Source: ASV31 sp965229765 (lineage in GTDB: Bacteria > Pseudomonadota > Alphaproteobacteria > Rhodobacterales > Rhodobacteraceae). Taken from it: 64,000 nucleotides of DNA. The stretch's first letter is position 1, and each line of letters opens with the position of its first letter. Position numbers and translations under genes: made by a program. This document shows positions 56,717 to 64,000 of the stretch, piece after piece. The stretch is from the NCBI GenBank assembly GCA_965229765.1, contig CBDDJT010000003.1, positions 744,001-808,000 of the forward strand, read 5' to 3'. Under the pieces are notes generated by a model. That model made no database searches. It saw only the letters and a program-made list of their open reading frames with translations, and was not told the origin of the DNA.

Positions 56717-57883
56717 TCAGGCCGCCGGCATGCGGCGCTCGGCGATTTCGGCGAACCAGCTGCAACCAGCCGGGATCGCATCGTCATTGAAGTCGTAGGC
56801 AGGGTGGTGGACCATCGCACTATCACCGTTGCCCACCATGATATAGGCGCCCGGGCGCTGTTCCAGCATGAATGCAAAGTCTTCGCCGGCCATCAGCGGC
56901 GGAACGTCGCGCAGCACCGACCCGGCTACGGCCTCGGCCACATTGGCGGCGAACTCGGCGTTCTCGGCTGTGTTCACGGTCGGGGCTACCATTCGGCGAT
57001 AAGTGACCTGTGCGCTGGCCCCGAACGCCATTGCCGTGCCGCTTGCGACCTCTGTCAGCCGGGCTTCGACCAGATCGCGCACCTCGGCGTCCAGCGTGCG
57101 CACCGTACCCTTCAGCGTCACCACGTCGGGAATCACGTTGAACGCGTCTGTGTCGGTGCGAAAGCTGCAAACCGACAGAACCGCATTCTTCAGCGGATCG
57201 ACATTGCGAGACACGACCGATTGCAGGGAGGTGACGATCTGGCTGGCCGCCAGCGTGGTATCGACGGCGCGGTGCGGGATGGCCCCGTGCCCGCCCTGCC
57301 CCGTCACCACGATCTCGAAACTGTCGACGGCAGCCAGGATCGGCCCGGGCCGAATGGCGAAGCTGCCGACAGGCAAACCCGGCATGTTGTGCATGCCATA
57401 GACTTCCTGAACGCCCCAGCGGTCCATCAGACCGTCGTCGCACATGGCGATTGCGCCGCCGCCGCCCTCTTCGTCCGGCTGGAAGATTACAATCACCGTG
57501 CCATCGAAATTGCGGGTCTCAGCAAGGTATCTCGCCGCACCAAGCAACATGGCCGTGTGCCCATCGTGACCACAGGCGTGCATGGCGCCGGGCGTGGTCG
57601 ATGCGTGGGGAACTCCCGTAGCTTCTTGAATCGGCAGGGCGTCCATGTCTGCGCGCAATCCGATCACGCGGCCCGCCGTGTCGGACTTGCCGCGGATCAC
57701 GCCCACAACGCCCGTCCGACCAACACCTGTCGTGACCTCGTCACAGCCGAAAGCGCGCAGTTTGTCGGCGACAATCGCCGCAGTGCGATGCGTGTCAAAG
57801 CGGATCTCAGGGTGGGCATGCAGATCGCGTCGCCATTCAACGATCTCTGGCAAGAGCTCTGCTAACCGGTTCTTCACGGGCAT
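56717..57883 (-). CDS. M20D amidohydrolase (hippurate hydrolase type), copy B
   Basis: Tandem paralogue of copy A, with the same order of blocks and the same start (MPVKNRLAELLPEIVEWRRDLHAHPEI; copy A has MPIKNRFAELLPEITEWRRDIHAHPEI). The metal-site Cys/His block GAMHACGHDGHTAMLLGAA is retained, and MHNMPG carries the His. The usual PAEE is changed to PDEE (FQPDEEGGGGA), next to the catalytic glutamate. The start at 57883 was chosen from the alignment with copy A. It lies 4 bases after the acetylornithine deacetylase-like gene. Confidence 0.9.
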   Translation of the reverse strand: MPVKNRLAELLPEIVEWRRDLHAHPEIRFDTHRTAAIVADKLRAFGCDEVTTGVGRTGVVGVIRGKSDTAGRVIGLRADMDALPIQEATGVPHASTTPGAMHACGHDGHTAMLLGAARYLAETRNFDGTVIVIFQPDEEGGGGAIAMCDDGLMDRWGVQEVYGMHNMPGLPVGSFAIRPGPILAAVDSFEIVVTGQGGHGAIPHRAVDTTLAASQIVTSLQSVVSRNVDPLKNAVLSVCSFRTDTDAFNVIPDVVTLKGTVRTLDAEVRDLVEARLTEVASGTAMAFGASAQVTYRRMVAPTVNTAENAEFAANVAEAVAGSVLRDVPPLMAGEDFAFMLEQRPGAYIMVGNGDSAMVHHPAYDFNDDAIPAGCSWFAEIAERRMPAA

Positions 57884-57887
57884 TGGA

Positions 57888-59054
57888 TCACTCCTTGCAC
57901 AGCTCATCGACAAGGCAGTGCATGAAGCGCTCGCCGGCCTTGAACTGGTCAATTGTTATGAATTCGTTGGGCTGATGGGCCTGGGCGATATCCCCGGGAC
58001 CACAAACGACAGCCGAGTAGCCCCGCTCTTGGAACTGTCCGGCCTCGGTGCCGTAGCTCACGACATGAACCCCGTTATCCCCCGTCTTCTTGCGGACGAG
58101 CTGCTCCGCCTGCCCATCGGTCTCGGGCTCTAGTGCCGGTACGTGGAAATAGGGCGTCAATTCGATCCGCGCATCGGGGTGGACGGCTTGCATTTCGGCC
58201 TCGACCCTTGCGACCTCGTTCCGGTAGGCGGACATCCAGTCTTCTAGGCTCTCCCCCGGCACAACCCGGAAATCGAGGCCAAAACGACATTCGCCCGCGG
58301 TGATGTTGCCCGCTGTCCCGCCGCTGATCCGTCCAACGTGCACGGTGGTCCATGGCGGCACGAAGGGCCCTGCCAGTTCCGATGGCGGACGGGCGCGGTT
58401 CTCCGCGTTCATGCGGTTGGCCCATTCGATGAGGCGCGCGGCCTCCATGATTGCGCTGACGCCCGTGTGCATGATCGAGGAGTGCACTTCGTGCCCGATG
58501 ACACGCGTATGAAAGCCCGCACCACCCTTGTGCGCGGTGACGGCTTTCATCATCGAGGGCTCGCCGATAATCGCGGTCGCCGCTGGCGGCAACAGCTGGC
58601 GCATCCGGTCGATCATCGGTGGGGCGCCTACGCAGCCCAGCTCTTCGTCGTGCGACAGGGCGATCTGCAAGGGCCTCTTGATGCCCCGTTCCAATGCCAG
58701 CGGCACAACCGCCAGCGCAAGCGCGTCGAAGCCCTTCATGTCACAGGTTCCACGACCATGAAGCCTGCCGTCACGTTCGCTAACCGTCCACGGGTCGGTA
58801 TCCCATGCCTGGCCATCGACCGGCACAACATCGCTGTGACCCGAAAGCACGACACCGCCCGCACGTTCCGGCCCGACATTGGCAATCAGCGAGGCCTTGG
58901 TGCCACACTCCGACGTCACTCGATGCGACGTGATTCCATAATCGGCCAGATAGCTCTCGACCCAGTTCACAAGTTCAAGATTGCTGTCCCTGCTAACGGT
59001 CGGGAAAGCGACGAGCCGGTTCAGAATCTCGCGCGCGGTGAGAGTGGCCGCCAT
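57888..59054 (-). CDS. argE: Acetylornithine deacetylase-like M20A peptidase
   Basis: M20 metallopeptidase of 388 residues resembling acetylornithine deacetylases: ILNRLVAFPTVSRDSNLELVNWVESYL, the metal motif VVLSGHSDVVPVDGQAWDTDPW, GRGTCDMKGFDALALAVVPLAL, the Glu pair SHDEELGCVGA and GYSAVVCGPGDIAQAHQPNEFI. It is the first gene of a minus-strand M20 trio, divergent from a peptide-type ABC transporter. It may act in arginine synthesis, or, given the setting, on N-acyl amino acids brought in by the transporter. Two TTCGCGAA palindromes lie just before the ATG. Confidence 0.88.
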   Translation of the reverse strand: MAATLTAREILNRLVAFPTVSRDSNLELVNWVESYLADYGITSHRVTSECGTKASLIANVGPERAGGVVLSGHSDVVPVDGQAWDTDPWTVSERDGRLHGRGTCDMKGFDALALAVVPLALERGIKRPLQIALSHDEELGCVGAPPMIDRMRQLLPPAATAIIGEPSMMKAVTAHKGGAGFHTRVIGHEVHSSIMHTGVSAIMEAARLIEWANRMNAENRARPPSELAGPFVPPWTTVHVGRISGGTAGNITAGECRFGLDFRVVPGESLEDWMSAYRNEVARVEAEMQAVHPDARIELTPYFHVPALEPETDGQAEQLVRKKTGDNGVHVVSYGTEAGQFQERGYSAVVCGPGDIAQAHQPNEFITIDQFKAGERFMHCLVDELCKE

Positions 59055-59076
59055 GCAGTGTATCCATTGCCCTGAT

Positions 59077-59105
59077 TTCGCGAACGTGAGGCGCGAATTC
59101 GCGAA
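59077..59105. promoter_or_regulatory. Two TTCGCGAA palindromes 21 bp apart, with CGCGAATTCGCG
   Basis: TTCGCGAA occurs at 59077-59084 and 59098-59105. Their centres are 21 bp apart, two helical turns, so both would face the same side. The second is nested with the 12-bp palindrome CGCGAATTCGCG (59092-59103). The pair lies 23-51 bases before the argE-like ATG. A dimeric repressor or activator site is likely; the factor is unknown. Confidence 0.5.
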
Positions 59106-59142
59106 GGTCAAGTGCGGCTGCCCAAAGGAATGGCAGTTGCCG

Positions 59143-59159
59143 GTTTACGCACCGTAAAC
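59143..59159. promoter_or_regulatory. Operator GTTTACG-N3-CGTAAAC in the divergent M20/ABC region
   Basis: A perfect 7-bp inverted repeat with a CAC spacer, near the middle of the 239-base divergent region (59055-59293). It could control both directions. The type of regulator is not known; GntR-, LacI- and MarR-family sites can have this size. Confidence 0.5.
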
Positions 59160-59262
59160 TCTCCAGATTGAGGTTGCCGGGGTGCGGTTTCGTGTTATGC
59201 CTTACGACACTCGACAGGGATCTTGGGACGCGACGATGAACGAAACTTCGCCGACGTTCCGC

Positions 59263-59280
59263 TAAAAAAGAAAAAAGAAA
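59263..59280 (+). promoter_or_regulatory. A-rich tract before the first ABC ATPase gene
   Basis: The 18 bases before CGGGGAACGACGT-ATG read mostly A with single G or C interruptions, which stands out in this GC-rich region. A-rich leaders can bind ribosomal protein S1 and raise initiation where the Shine-Dalgarno is weak, as here. The role is inferred. Confidence 0.35.
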
Positions 59281-59293
59281 CGGGGAACGACGT

Positions 59294-60298
59294 ATGCCCG
59301 ACGGGGCTGTGCCCATACTTGACGTGCGAAACCTGAAGACCGTTTTTCGCACGAGATCCGGCGAAGTTCACGCCGTGAATTCTGTAAGCTTCGACCTCAA
59401 AGCCGGGGAACTGCTTGGTGTGGTGGGCGAGTCGGGGTCGGGAAAGTCCGTCACCATGATGTCGCTGATCGGCCTGTTGCCATCCCCCCCCGCCGAGGTG
59501 CGCGAAGGCCAGGTCAACCTTGGCAACATGGATCTTCTGAAGGTCGATGAGGACACGCTCCGCGCTGTCCGTGGCGCGCGGGTTGGATTCGTCTTCCAAG
59601 ACCCCATGACATCGCTGAACCCGGTCTTCACCGTCGGTTGGCAGATCATGGAACCCCTGCGCAAGCACATGGGCCTTTCCAAGGACGCCGCGCGCGACCG
59701 CGCCGTGGAATTGCTGGAACTTGTGGGCATTCCTGACGCGCGTGCGCGGCTGCGTGACTATCCGCACCAGTTCTCAGGCGGCATGCGGCAACGCGTGATG
59801 ATTGCCATCGCACTGGCCTGCGACCCCGAGGTGCTGATCGCGGATGAGCCGACCACGGCGCTGGACGTGACGATCCAGGCGCAGATCCTCGACCTGGTGA
59901 AGGACCTGCGCGAAAAGCTGGGCATGGCGATCATCTGGATCACCCACGATCTGGGCGTGATCGCCGGCATCGCCGACCGGGTCATCGTGATGTACGGCGG
60001 GCAGATCGTCGAGCAGGCGCCGGTGCGAGAACTGTTCGGCAATCCCCAGCATCCCTACACACGGGCACTGTTGCGCACGATCCCGTCGGTCCGGGGCGAA
60101 CGCGCCCCGCGGCTGGAGGTGATCGAGGGCCAGCCTCCGATCATGGGCGCAGCCCCGACGGCATGCCCCTTCCGGTTTCGCTGCCCTGAACGGATGGGAC
60201 GCTGCGACCGCGAGAACCCTGCGCGCGTGCCCGTGGGCGCCGGTCACGACGCCGCCTGCTTCTGGGACCCCGCGACCGGAGACACCCGCGATGCTTGA
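59294..60298 (+). CDS. Peptide-type ABC transporter, ATP-binding protein (DppD/OppD type)
   Basis: First ATPase of a peptide/opine/nickel-class importer. Motifs: Walker A GESGSGKS (residues 45-52), signature FSGGMRQRV, Walker B VLIADEPTTALD, H-loop ITHDLGVIAGI, and the C-terminal oligopeptide domain with Cys-rich CPFRFRCPERMGRC. The length of 334 residues is normal. An A-rich tract (59263-59280) lies just before the weak ribosome-binding site. It overlaps the second ATPase gene by 8 bases. Confidence 0.92.
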   Translation: MPDGAVPILDVRNLKTVFRTRSGEVHAVNSVSFDLKAGELLGVVGESGSGKSVTMMSLIGLLPSPPAEVREGQVNLGNMDLLKVDEDTLRAVRGARVGFVFQDPMTSLNPVFTVGWQIMEPLRKHMGLSKDAARDRAVELLELVGIPDARARLRDYPHQFSGGMRQRVMIAIALACDPEVLIADEPTTALDVTIQAQILDLVKDLREKLGMAIIWITHDLGVIAGIADRVIVMYGGQIVEQAPVRELFGNPQHPYTRALLRTIPSVRGERAPRLEVIEGQPPIMGAAPTACPFRFRCPERMGRCDRENPARVPVGAGHDAACFWDPATGDTRDA

Positions 60299-61349
60299 CG
60301 CTGCGTCCCCGAAAACGCTGGTCAGCGTTCGCGATCTGAAGATGCATTTTCCGATCTATGCCGGCATTCTGCGCCGCCGCGTGGGCGAGGTGAAGGCGGT
60401 GGACGGTGTATCTCTCGACATCCGCGAGGGCGAGACACTGGGCCTCGTCGGCGAATCGGGCTGTGGAAAGTCCACCTGCGGGCGGGCGATCCTGCGGCTC
60501 TACGACCTGACCGAGGGGTCGGTGAAGATCGACGGGGCCGAAATCGGCCAGGCGGGACCGGAAACGCTGCGCAAGATGCGGCCCACGATGCAGATGGTGT
60601 TTCAGGACCCGCAGGCGAGCCTGAACCCGCGGATGACGCTGGCCTCGATCATCGGCGAACCGCTGGACGAGCACACGACACTGACCCGCGCCGAAAAGCG
60701 CGAGAGGGTGTATGATCTGATGGACGCCGTGGGCTTGAACCGCGACTTCGCCAACCGCTACCCGCACGAGTTCTCGGGCGGGCAGCGGCAGCGCATCGGC
60801 ATTGCCCGTGCGCTTGCCCTGAACCCCAAGTTCATCGTCTGCGACGAACCGATCGCCGCACTGGACGTGTCGATCCAGGCGCAGGTGGTCAACCTGCTGG
60901 AGGATCTGCAGGACAGGCTTGGTCTGACCTATCTGTTCATCAGCCACGACCTGTCGATGGTGCGCCACATCGCCGACCGCGTCGCCGTGATGTACCTAGG
61001 CAAGATGGTGGAGCTGGCGCCGCGCGATGCGTTGTACGGAACGCCGAAGCACCCCTACACCAAGGCGCTGCTGTCCGCCGTGCCGGAACCCGATCCGCGG
61101 ATCGAGGCCGAGATCAAGCACATCATCCTGAAGGGCGACGTGCCGAGCCCGGCGAACCCGCCCAAGGGCTGCAACTTCTGCACCCGGTGTCCCGAGGTGA
61201 TGGACATCTGTCGCCGCGTCGATCCCGAGTTTATAGAAATTGCGCCCGGGCACTACACCGCCTGCCACCTGCATCCCGAGACAAGCACCAAGACCGCCGG
61301 ACCAACGGCGGCATCAGAGGCCGCACAGAGCATCCAACAAGGAGACTGA
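60291..61349 (+). CDS. Peptide-type ABC transporter, ATP-binding protein (DppF/OppF type)
   Basis: Second ATPase of the importer. Motifs: Walker A GESGCGKS, signature FSGGQRQRIGIARAL, Walker B FIVCDEPIAALD (Ile where Thr or Val is common), H-loop ISHDLSMVRHIAD, and the C-terminal domain with CNFCTRCPEVMDIC. The length of 352 residues is normal. It begins inside the first ATPase gene and ends 1 base before the binding-protein ATG, so the three are tightly coupled. Confidence 0.92.
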   Translation: MLDAASPKTLVSVRDLKMHFPIYAGILRRRVGEVKAVDGVSLDIREGETLGLVGESGCGKSTCGRAILRLYDLTEGSVKIDGAEIGQAGPETLRKMRPTMQMVFQDPQASLNPRMTLASIIGEPLDEHTTLTRAEKRERVYDLMDAVGLNRDFANRYPHEFSGGQRQRIGIARALALNPKFIVCDEPIAALDVSIQAQVVNLLEDLQDRLGLTYLFISHDLSMVRHIADRVAVMYLGKMVELAPRDALYGTPKHPYTKALLSAVPEPDPRIEAEIKHIILKGDVPSPANPPKGCNFCTRCPEVMDICRRVDPEFIEIAPGHYTACHLHPETSTKTAGPTAASEAAQSIQQGD

Positions 61350-61350
61350 C

Positions 61351-63069
61351 ATGAAACTGAGACACGCCCTACTGGGCGCCTGCGCAACCCTGGCCATCGC
61401 ACCGATGGCCAACGCCGCCGCGCACGAAGGCGAGCGGGGCCGCGACGGTCAGGTCAACATCATTTACTGGCAAGCCCCGTCGATCCTTAACCCGTTCCTG
61501 TCGGGTGGCACGAAGGACGTCGAATCGGCCTCGATGATCATCGAGCCGCTTGCGCGCTTCAACGAAAAGGGCGAGCTGGTTCCCTGGCTGGTGGATGAGC
61601 TTCCGACCGTAGGAAATGGTGGGGTTTCCGAGGACCTGACCTCGATCACCTGGAAGATCACGCCCGGAATCCTGTGGTCGGATGGAACGCCATTCACTTC
61701 GGCCGACGCCAAGTTCACCTACGAGTATTGCACTCATCCCGAAGGTGGCTGCGCCCAGCTGACCAAGTTCAACGGTGTGGCCAGCGTCGAAACGCCTGAC
61801 GATCTGACTGTTGTCGTCAACTTCGAAGGCCCGACGCCCAACCCGTACGGCCCCTTCGTCGGCGGTGAAAGCCCGATCATTCAGGCGGCTCAGTTCGCGG
61901 ACTGCCTTGGCGCCAAGGCTCCCGAGTGCACCGAGGCAAACTTCAACCCGATCGGCACCGGCCCGTTCGTCGTCACAGAGTTCCGCCCGAACGACGTGAT
62001 CACGATGGAAGCCAACCCGAACTACCGGGTCGAGGGCAAGCCTGCCTTCGCGACCGTGAACTTCAAGGGCGGCGGCGATGCCACCGCGGCCGGTCGCGCC
62101 GTCATGGAGACAGGCGAGTTCGACTACGCATGGAACCTGCAGCTGGCCCCCGACGTGATCGCGCAGATGCAGCAGGGCGGCAAGGGCACGCCTGTTGCCG
62201 GCTTTGGCCCGCTCGTCGAGCGTATCATGCTGAACAACACCAACCCCGACCCGGCGCTTGGCCCGGACGAGCGATCGGTTATCAAACCGCACCCGTTCCT
62301 GGGTGATCCCGCCGTCTACAAGGCCATGTCCATGGCGATTGACCGGCCGCTGCTGGTCGAGATCGGCTATGGCCAGGCCGGCAAGGTGACCTGCAACTGG
62401 GTGCCTGCGCCGGAAGCCTTCAACTCGGACAAGCTGTCGTGCGACGTTCAGGACCTCGAGGGCGCCAAGGCGTTGCTCGAAGAAGCGGGCTATGTGGACA
62501 CGGATGGCGACGGCATCCGCGAGACCCCGGACGGCGTCAAGATGTCGATCCTCTACCAGACCTCGACCAACGCCGTGCGTCAGGACTTCCAGGCTCTGAT
62601 CAAGCAGTGGTGGGAACAGATCGGGATCGAGACCGAGCTTCGCAACCTTGACGCCTCGGTGTTCTTCGGTGGCGACCCGGGTTCGCCCGACACCTTCCAG
62701 AAGTTCTACGCCGACGTCGAAATGTACGCCAACACGTTCAACGGCACCGACCCTCAGGCCTATCTGGGCAACGCGCTTTGCGACAAGGCTCCGCGCCCCG
62801 CAACGCAGTGGCAGGGCGAGAACATCAGCCGCTGGTGCAGCGAGGAATACGACGCGCTGCACGCCGAACTGACCAGCACCGCCGACCTGGCGGAGCGGGC
62901 GCGGATCGGCCGCATGCTGAACGACATGGCAGTCGAGGGCGGCGCAATGATCCCGCTGGTGCACCGTGGCCGCCTGTCGGCGCACGCGAACTCGCTGGGT
63001 GGCGTGATTCTCAACGTCTGGGACAGCGAGCTTTGGAACGTGGCCGACTGGTACCGGATGGACGAGTGA
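61351..63069 (+). CDS. Peptide-type ABC transporter substrate-binding protein (family 5)
   Basis: Periplasmic binding protein of 572 residues with a signal peptide (MKLRHALLGACATLAIAPMANA). SBP family 5 blocks are IIYWQAPSILNPFLSGGTKDVESASMIIEPLARFNEKGELVPWLVDELPT, ITPGILWSDGTPFTSADAKF and NPIGTGPFVVTEFRPNDVITMEANPNY. The start at 61351 has AAGGAGA upstream. It binds a peptide-like or N-acylated substrate; the exact ligand cannot be read. A strong hairpin follows the stop. Confidence 0.92.
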   Translation: MKLRHALLGACATLAIAPMANAAAHEGERGRDGQVNIIYWQAPSILNPFLSGGTKDVESASMIIEPLARFNEKGELVPWLVDELPTVGNGGVSEDLTSITWKITPGILWSDGTPFTSADAKFTYEYCTHPEGGCAQLTKFNGVASVETPDDLTVVVNFEGPTPNPYGPFVGGESPIIQAAQFADCLGAKAPECTEANFNPIGTGPFVVTEFRPNDVITMEANPNYRVEGKPAFATVNFKGGGDATAAGRAVMETGEFDYAWNLQLAPDVIAQMQQGGKGTPVAGFGPLVERIMLNNTNPDPALGPDERSVIKPHPFLGDPAVYKAMSMAIDRPLLVEIGYGQAGKVTCNWVPAPEAFNSDKLSCDVQDLEGAKALLEEAGYVDTDGDGIRETPDGVKMSILYQTSTNAVRQDFQALIKQWWEQIGIETELRNLDASVFFGGDPGSPDTFQKFYADVEMYANTFNGTDPQAYLGNALCDKAPRPATQWQGENISRWCSEEYDALHAELTSTADLAERARIGRMLNDMAVEGGAMIPLVHRGRLSAHANSLGGVILNVWDSELWNVADWYRMDE

Positions 63070-63116
63070 TCCATCGTCCGGTCGCGCATCTGCGCGGCCG
63101 GGCTTTCTGACATCAG

Positions 63117-63149
63117 GGATGCAGGCCGGCATAGGCCCGGCCTGCATCC
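63117..63149 (+). other. Intercistronic stem-loop between binding protein and permease
   Basis: GGATGCAGGCCGG / CCGGCCTGCATCC, a perfect 13-bp stem with a 7-base loop, lies between the binding-protein stop and the permease ATG. It lacks a T-run. Like the pstS-pstC stem-loop, it probably protects the upstream mRNA or limits read-through, keeping the permease below the binding protein. Confidence 0.65.
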
Positions 63150-63190
63150 AGTCTCCCGATCCCAGGACCTTGACGCGAGGCGCAGGCCGT

Positions 63191-64000
63191 ATGCTGACCT
63201 ACACCATCCGCAGGCTACTGATCTCAATCCCGACGCTGCTCTTCATCAGCCTGGTGATCTTCCTGCTGCTGGAGCTTGCCCCCGGCGACCCAATGGCACA
63301 GGTGCCACTGACGGTTCCGCCAGAAGTGAAGCAGAAGATGCGCGAGGCGCTGGGCCTGGGACAGCCGATCCATATCCGTTTCGGTCTCTGGATCTGGCAG
63401 TTCTTCGTGATCGAACCCGTGCACCTGTTTGACATCATATTCGGCACGGGCTTTGCCGAAGGCCAGCAACGTGTCATCAGCTGGCAGACACGCAGCCCGG
63501 TCATGGACATCGTCGCCCAGCGGATCCCGCAGACCCTTTGGGTGGTCGGCGTGGCCTATGTTGTGGCCGTCATCATCGCCGTGCCGATCGGCGTCTATTC
63601 CGCCTACCGGCAATATTCCCTTTTCGACCAGGCCGGGACCTTTGTGACCATGATCGGCTTCTCCGTTCCGCCGTTCTTTTCAGGCGTGTTGGTCATCGTG
63701 ATCTTTTCGGTCCAGCTGGGCTGGTTCCCGTCGATCTACGACACCACGCACAAGGTGGTGGACTGGGACAGTTTCGTCGTACAGCTGCAACAGATGGTCA
63801 TGCCCGTGATGGTGCTTGCGCTACAGATCACAAGCCAGATCAGCCGCTTCATGCGCGCATCCATGCTGGACAATCTGAACCAGGACTATGTTCGCACTGC
63901 GCGGGCAAAGGGCATGACCGAACGCGTGGTTGTCACCATGCATGTCCTGCGCAACTCGATGATCCCCGTGGTGACCATCATTGCGCTGGGCATTCCGTCG
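63191..64000 (+). CDS. Peptide-type ABC transporter permease (DppB/OppB type; C-terminal part cut)
   Basis: Starts MLTYTIRRLLISIPTLLFISLVIFLLLELAPGDP, the standard N terminus of DppB-type permeases, and continues with the coupling helix region SSQISRFMRASMLDNLNQDYVRTARAKGMTERVV-like block (here ITSQISRFMRASMLDNL). The window ends after about 270 residues, within the last membrane segments. It belongs to the importer encoded just upstream; the second permease (DppC type) should follow outside the window. Confidence 0.9.
   Translation, partial: MLTYTIRRLLISIPTLLFISLVIFLLLELAPGDPMAQVPLTVPPEVKQKMREALGLGQPIHIRFGLWIWQFFVIEPVHLFDIIFGTGFAEGQQRVISWQTRSPVMDIVAQRIPQTLWVVGVAYVVAVIIAVPIGVYSAYRQYSLFDQAGTFVTMIGFSVPPFFSGVLVIVIFSVQLGWFPSIYDTTHKVVDWDSFVVQLQQMVMPVMVLALQITSQISRFMRASMLDNLNQDYVRTARAKGMTERVVVTMHVLRNSMIPVVTIIALGIPS

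Noticed and set aside
55613..57865. A 750-codon plus-strand open frame across the two M20 genes.
   Set aside because: The two M20 genes on the minus strand are intact with metal-site motifs. The apparent internal repeat of the mirror frame only reflects their duplication.
61369..63147. A 592-codon minus-strand open frame over the binding-protein gene.
   Set aside because: It is antisense to a complete family 5 binding protein with signal peptide; no domain is seen in the minus-strand frame.
1..64000. Search for CRISPR arrays, tRNAs, insertion sequences and phage genes.
   Set aside because: No regularly spaced repeats, no tRNA-like cloverleaf with CCA context, no transposase or integrase motifs and no terminal repeats were seen by eye.

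Overview
The window looks like chromosomal DNA of an alphaproteobacterium of the Rhodobacteraceae (Roseobacter/Rhodobacter group). Reasons: high GC, a long nuo operon carrying extra small genes and running into birA-coaX-rnj, PstA and PstC of the long alphaproteobacterial type, a leucine/isovalerate catabolic operon, and dense packing with many 4-bp start/stop overlaps. I see no rRNA, tRNA, insertion sequence, prophage or CRISPR array. No stretch over 300 bases lacks a gene; the longest (4938-5236) holds the pstS promoter region with a clear Pho box.

Layout. (1) 1-5041, minus: high-affinity phosphate uptake operon pstS-pstC-pstA-pstB-phoU (phoU cut by the window edge) behind a Pho box, with a stem-loop between pstS and pstC. 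(2) 5237-9927: a Tat-exported small protein paired with a bis-heme ferric-reductase-like membrane protein; prfC-exoD; and, on plus, a degenerate PCu(A)C-type His-rich protein coupled to a DUF3299-like exported protein behind a GTTATG/CATAAC dyad. (3) 9951-11570, plus: an RhlE-type RNA helicase with a good sigma-70-type promoter and an intrinsic terminator. (4) 34922 down to 11732, minus: one ~23-kb cluster with all 14 complex I genes (nuoA to nuoN), then birA, coaX and rnj. Between the nuo genes lie at least nine non-core genes: an exported coiled-coil protein, a small membrane protein, three small lipoproteins, a membrane-anchored helix-hairpin-helix protein paralogous to the NuoE tail, a DUF5337-like membrane protein, a DUF3291 protein and a methyltransferase-like protein. 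Tiny stop/start-coupled frames also lie between nuoC/nuoD, nuoJ/nuoK and near nuoG.

(5) 43637 down to 35143, minus: leucine/isovalerate degradation operon (ivd, mccB, mccA, hmgL, liuC-like hydratase) with a TGAAC-N4-GTTCA operator; it also encodes a glutathione S-transferase, two LprI-like periplasmic proteins and a small membrane protein. (6) 43699-45628: a DegT-type aminotransferase and phosphoglycolate phosphatase, divergent from glmU-glmS (amino-sugar synthesis), a PNPOx-like protein and an AlkD-like protein. (7) 50191-55291: a PD-(D/E)XK-like small protein, an acyl-CoA synthetase with a lipoprotein, moaA (possibly leaderless) and an exported sulfatase. (8) 55526-64000: three M20 metallopeptidases (two a tandem duplicate) divergent from a peptide-type ABC transporter (two ATPases, binding protein, start of the permease); the shared control region carries several short perfect palindromes.

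How it fits together: most of the window serves core energy metabolism (complex I, phosphate, leucine carbon) and peptide or N-acyl-amino-acid scavenging. The most unusual material is the set of accessory proteins and micro-ORFs inside the complex I operon, and the M20/ABC module with its operator array. Start codons were reassigned by hand in many genes from homology memory, signal peptides and Shine-Dalgarno spacing.
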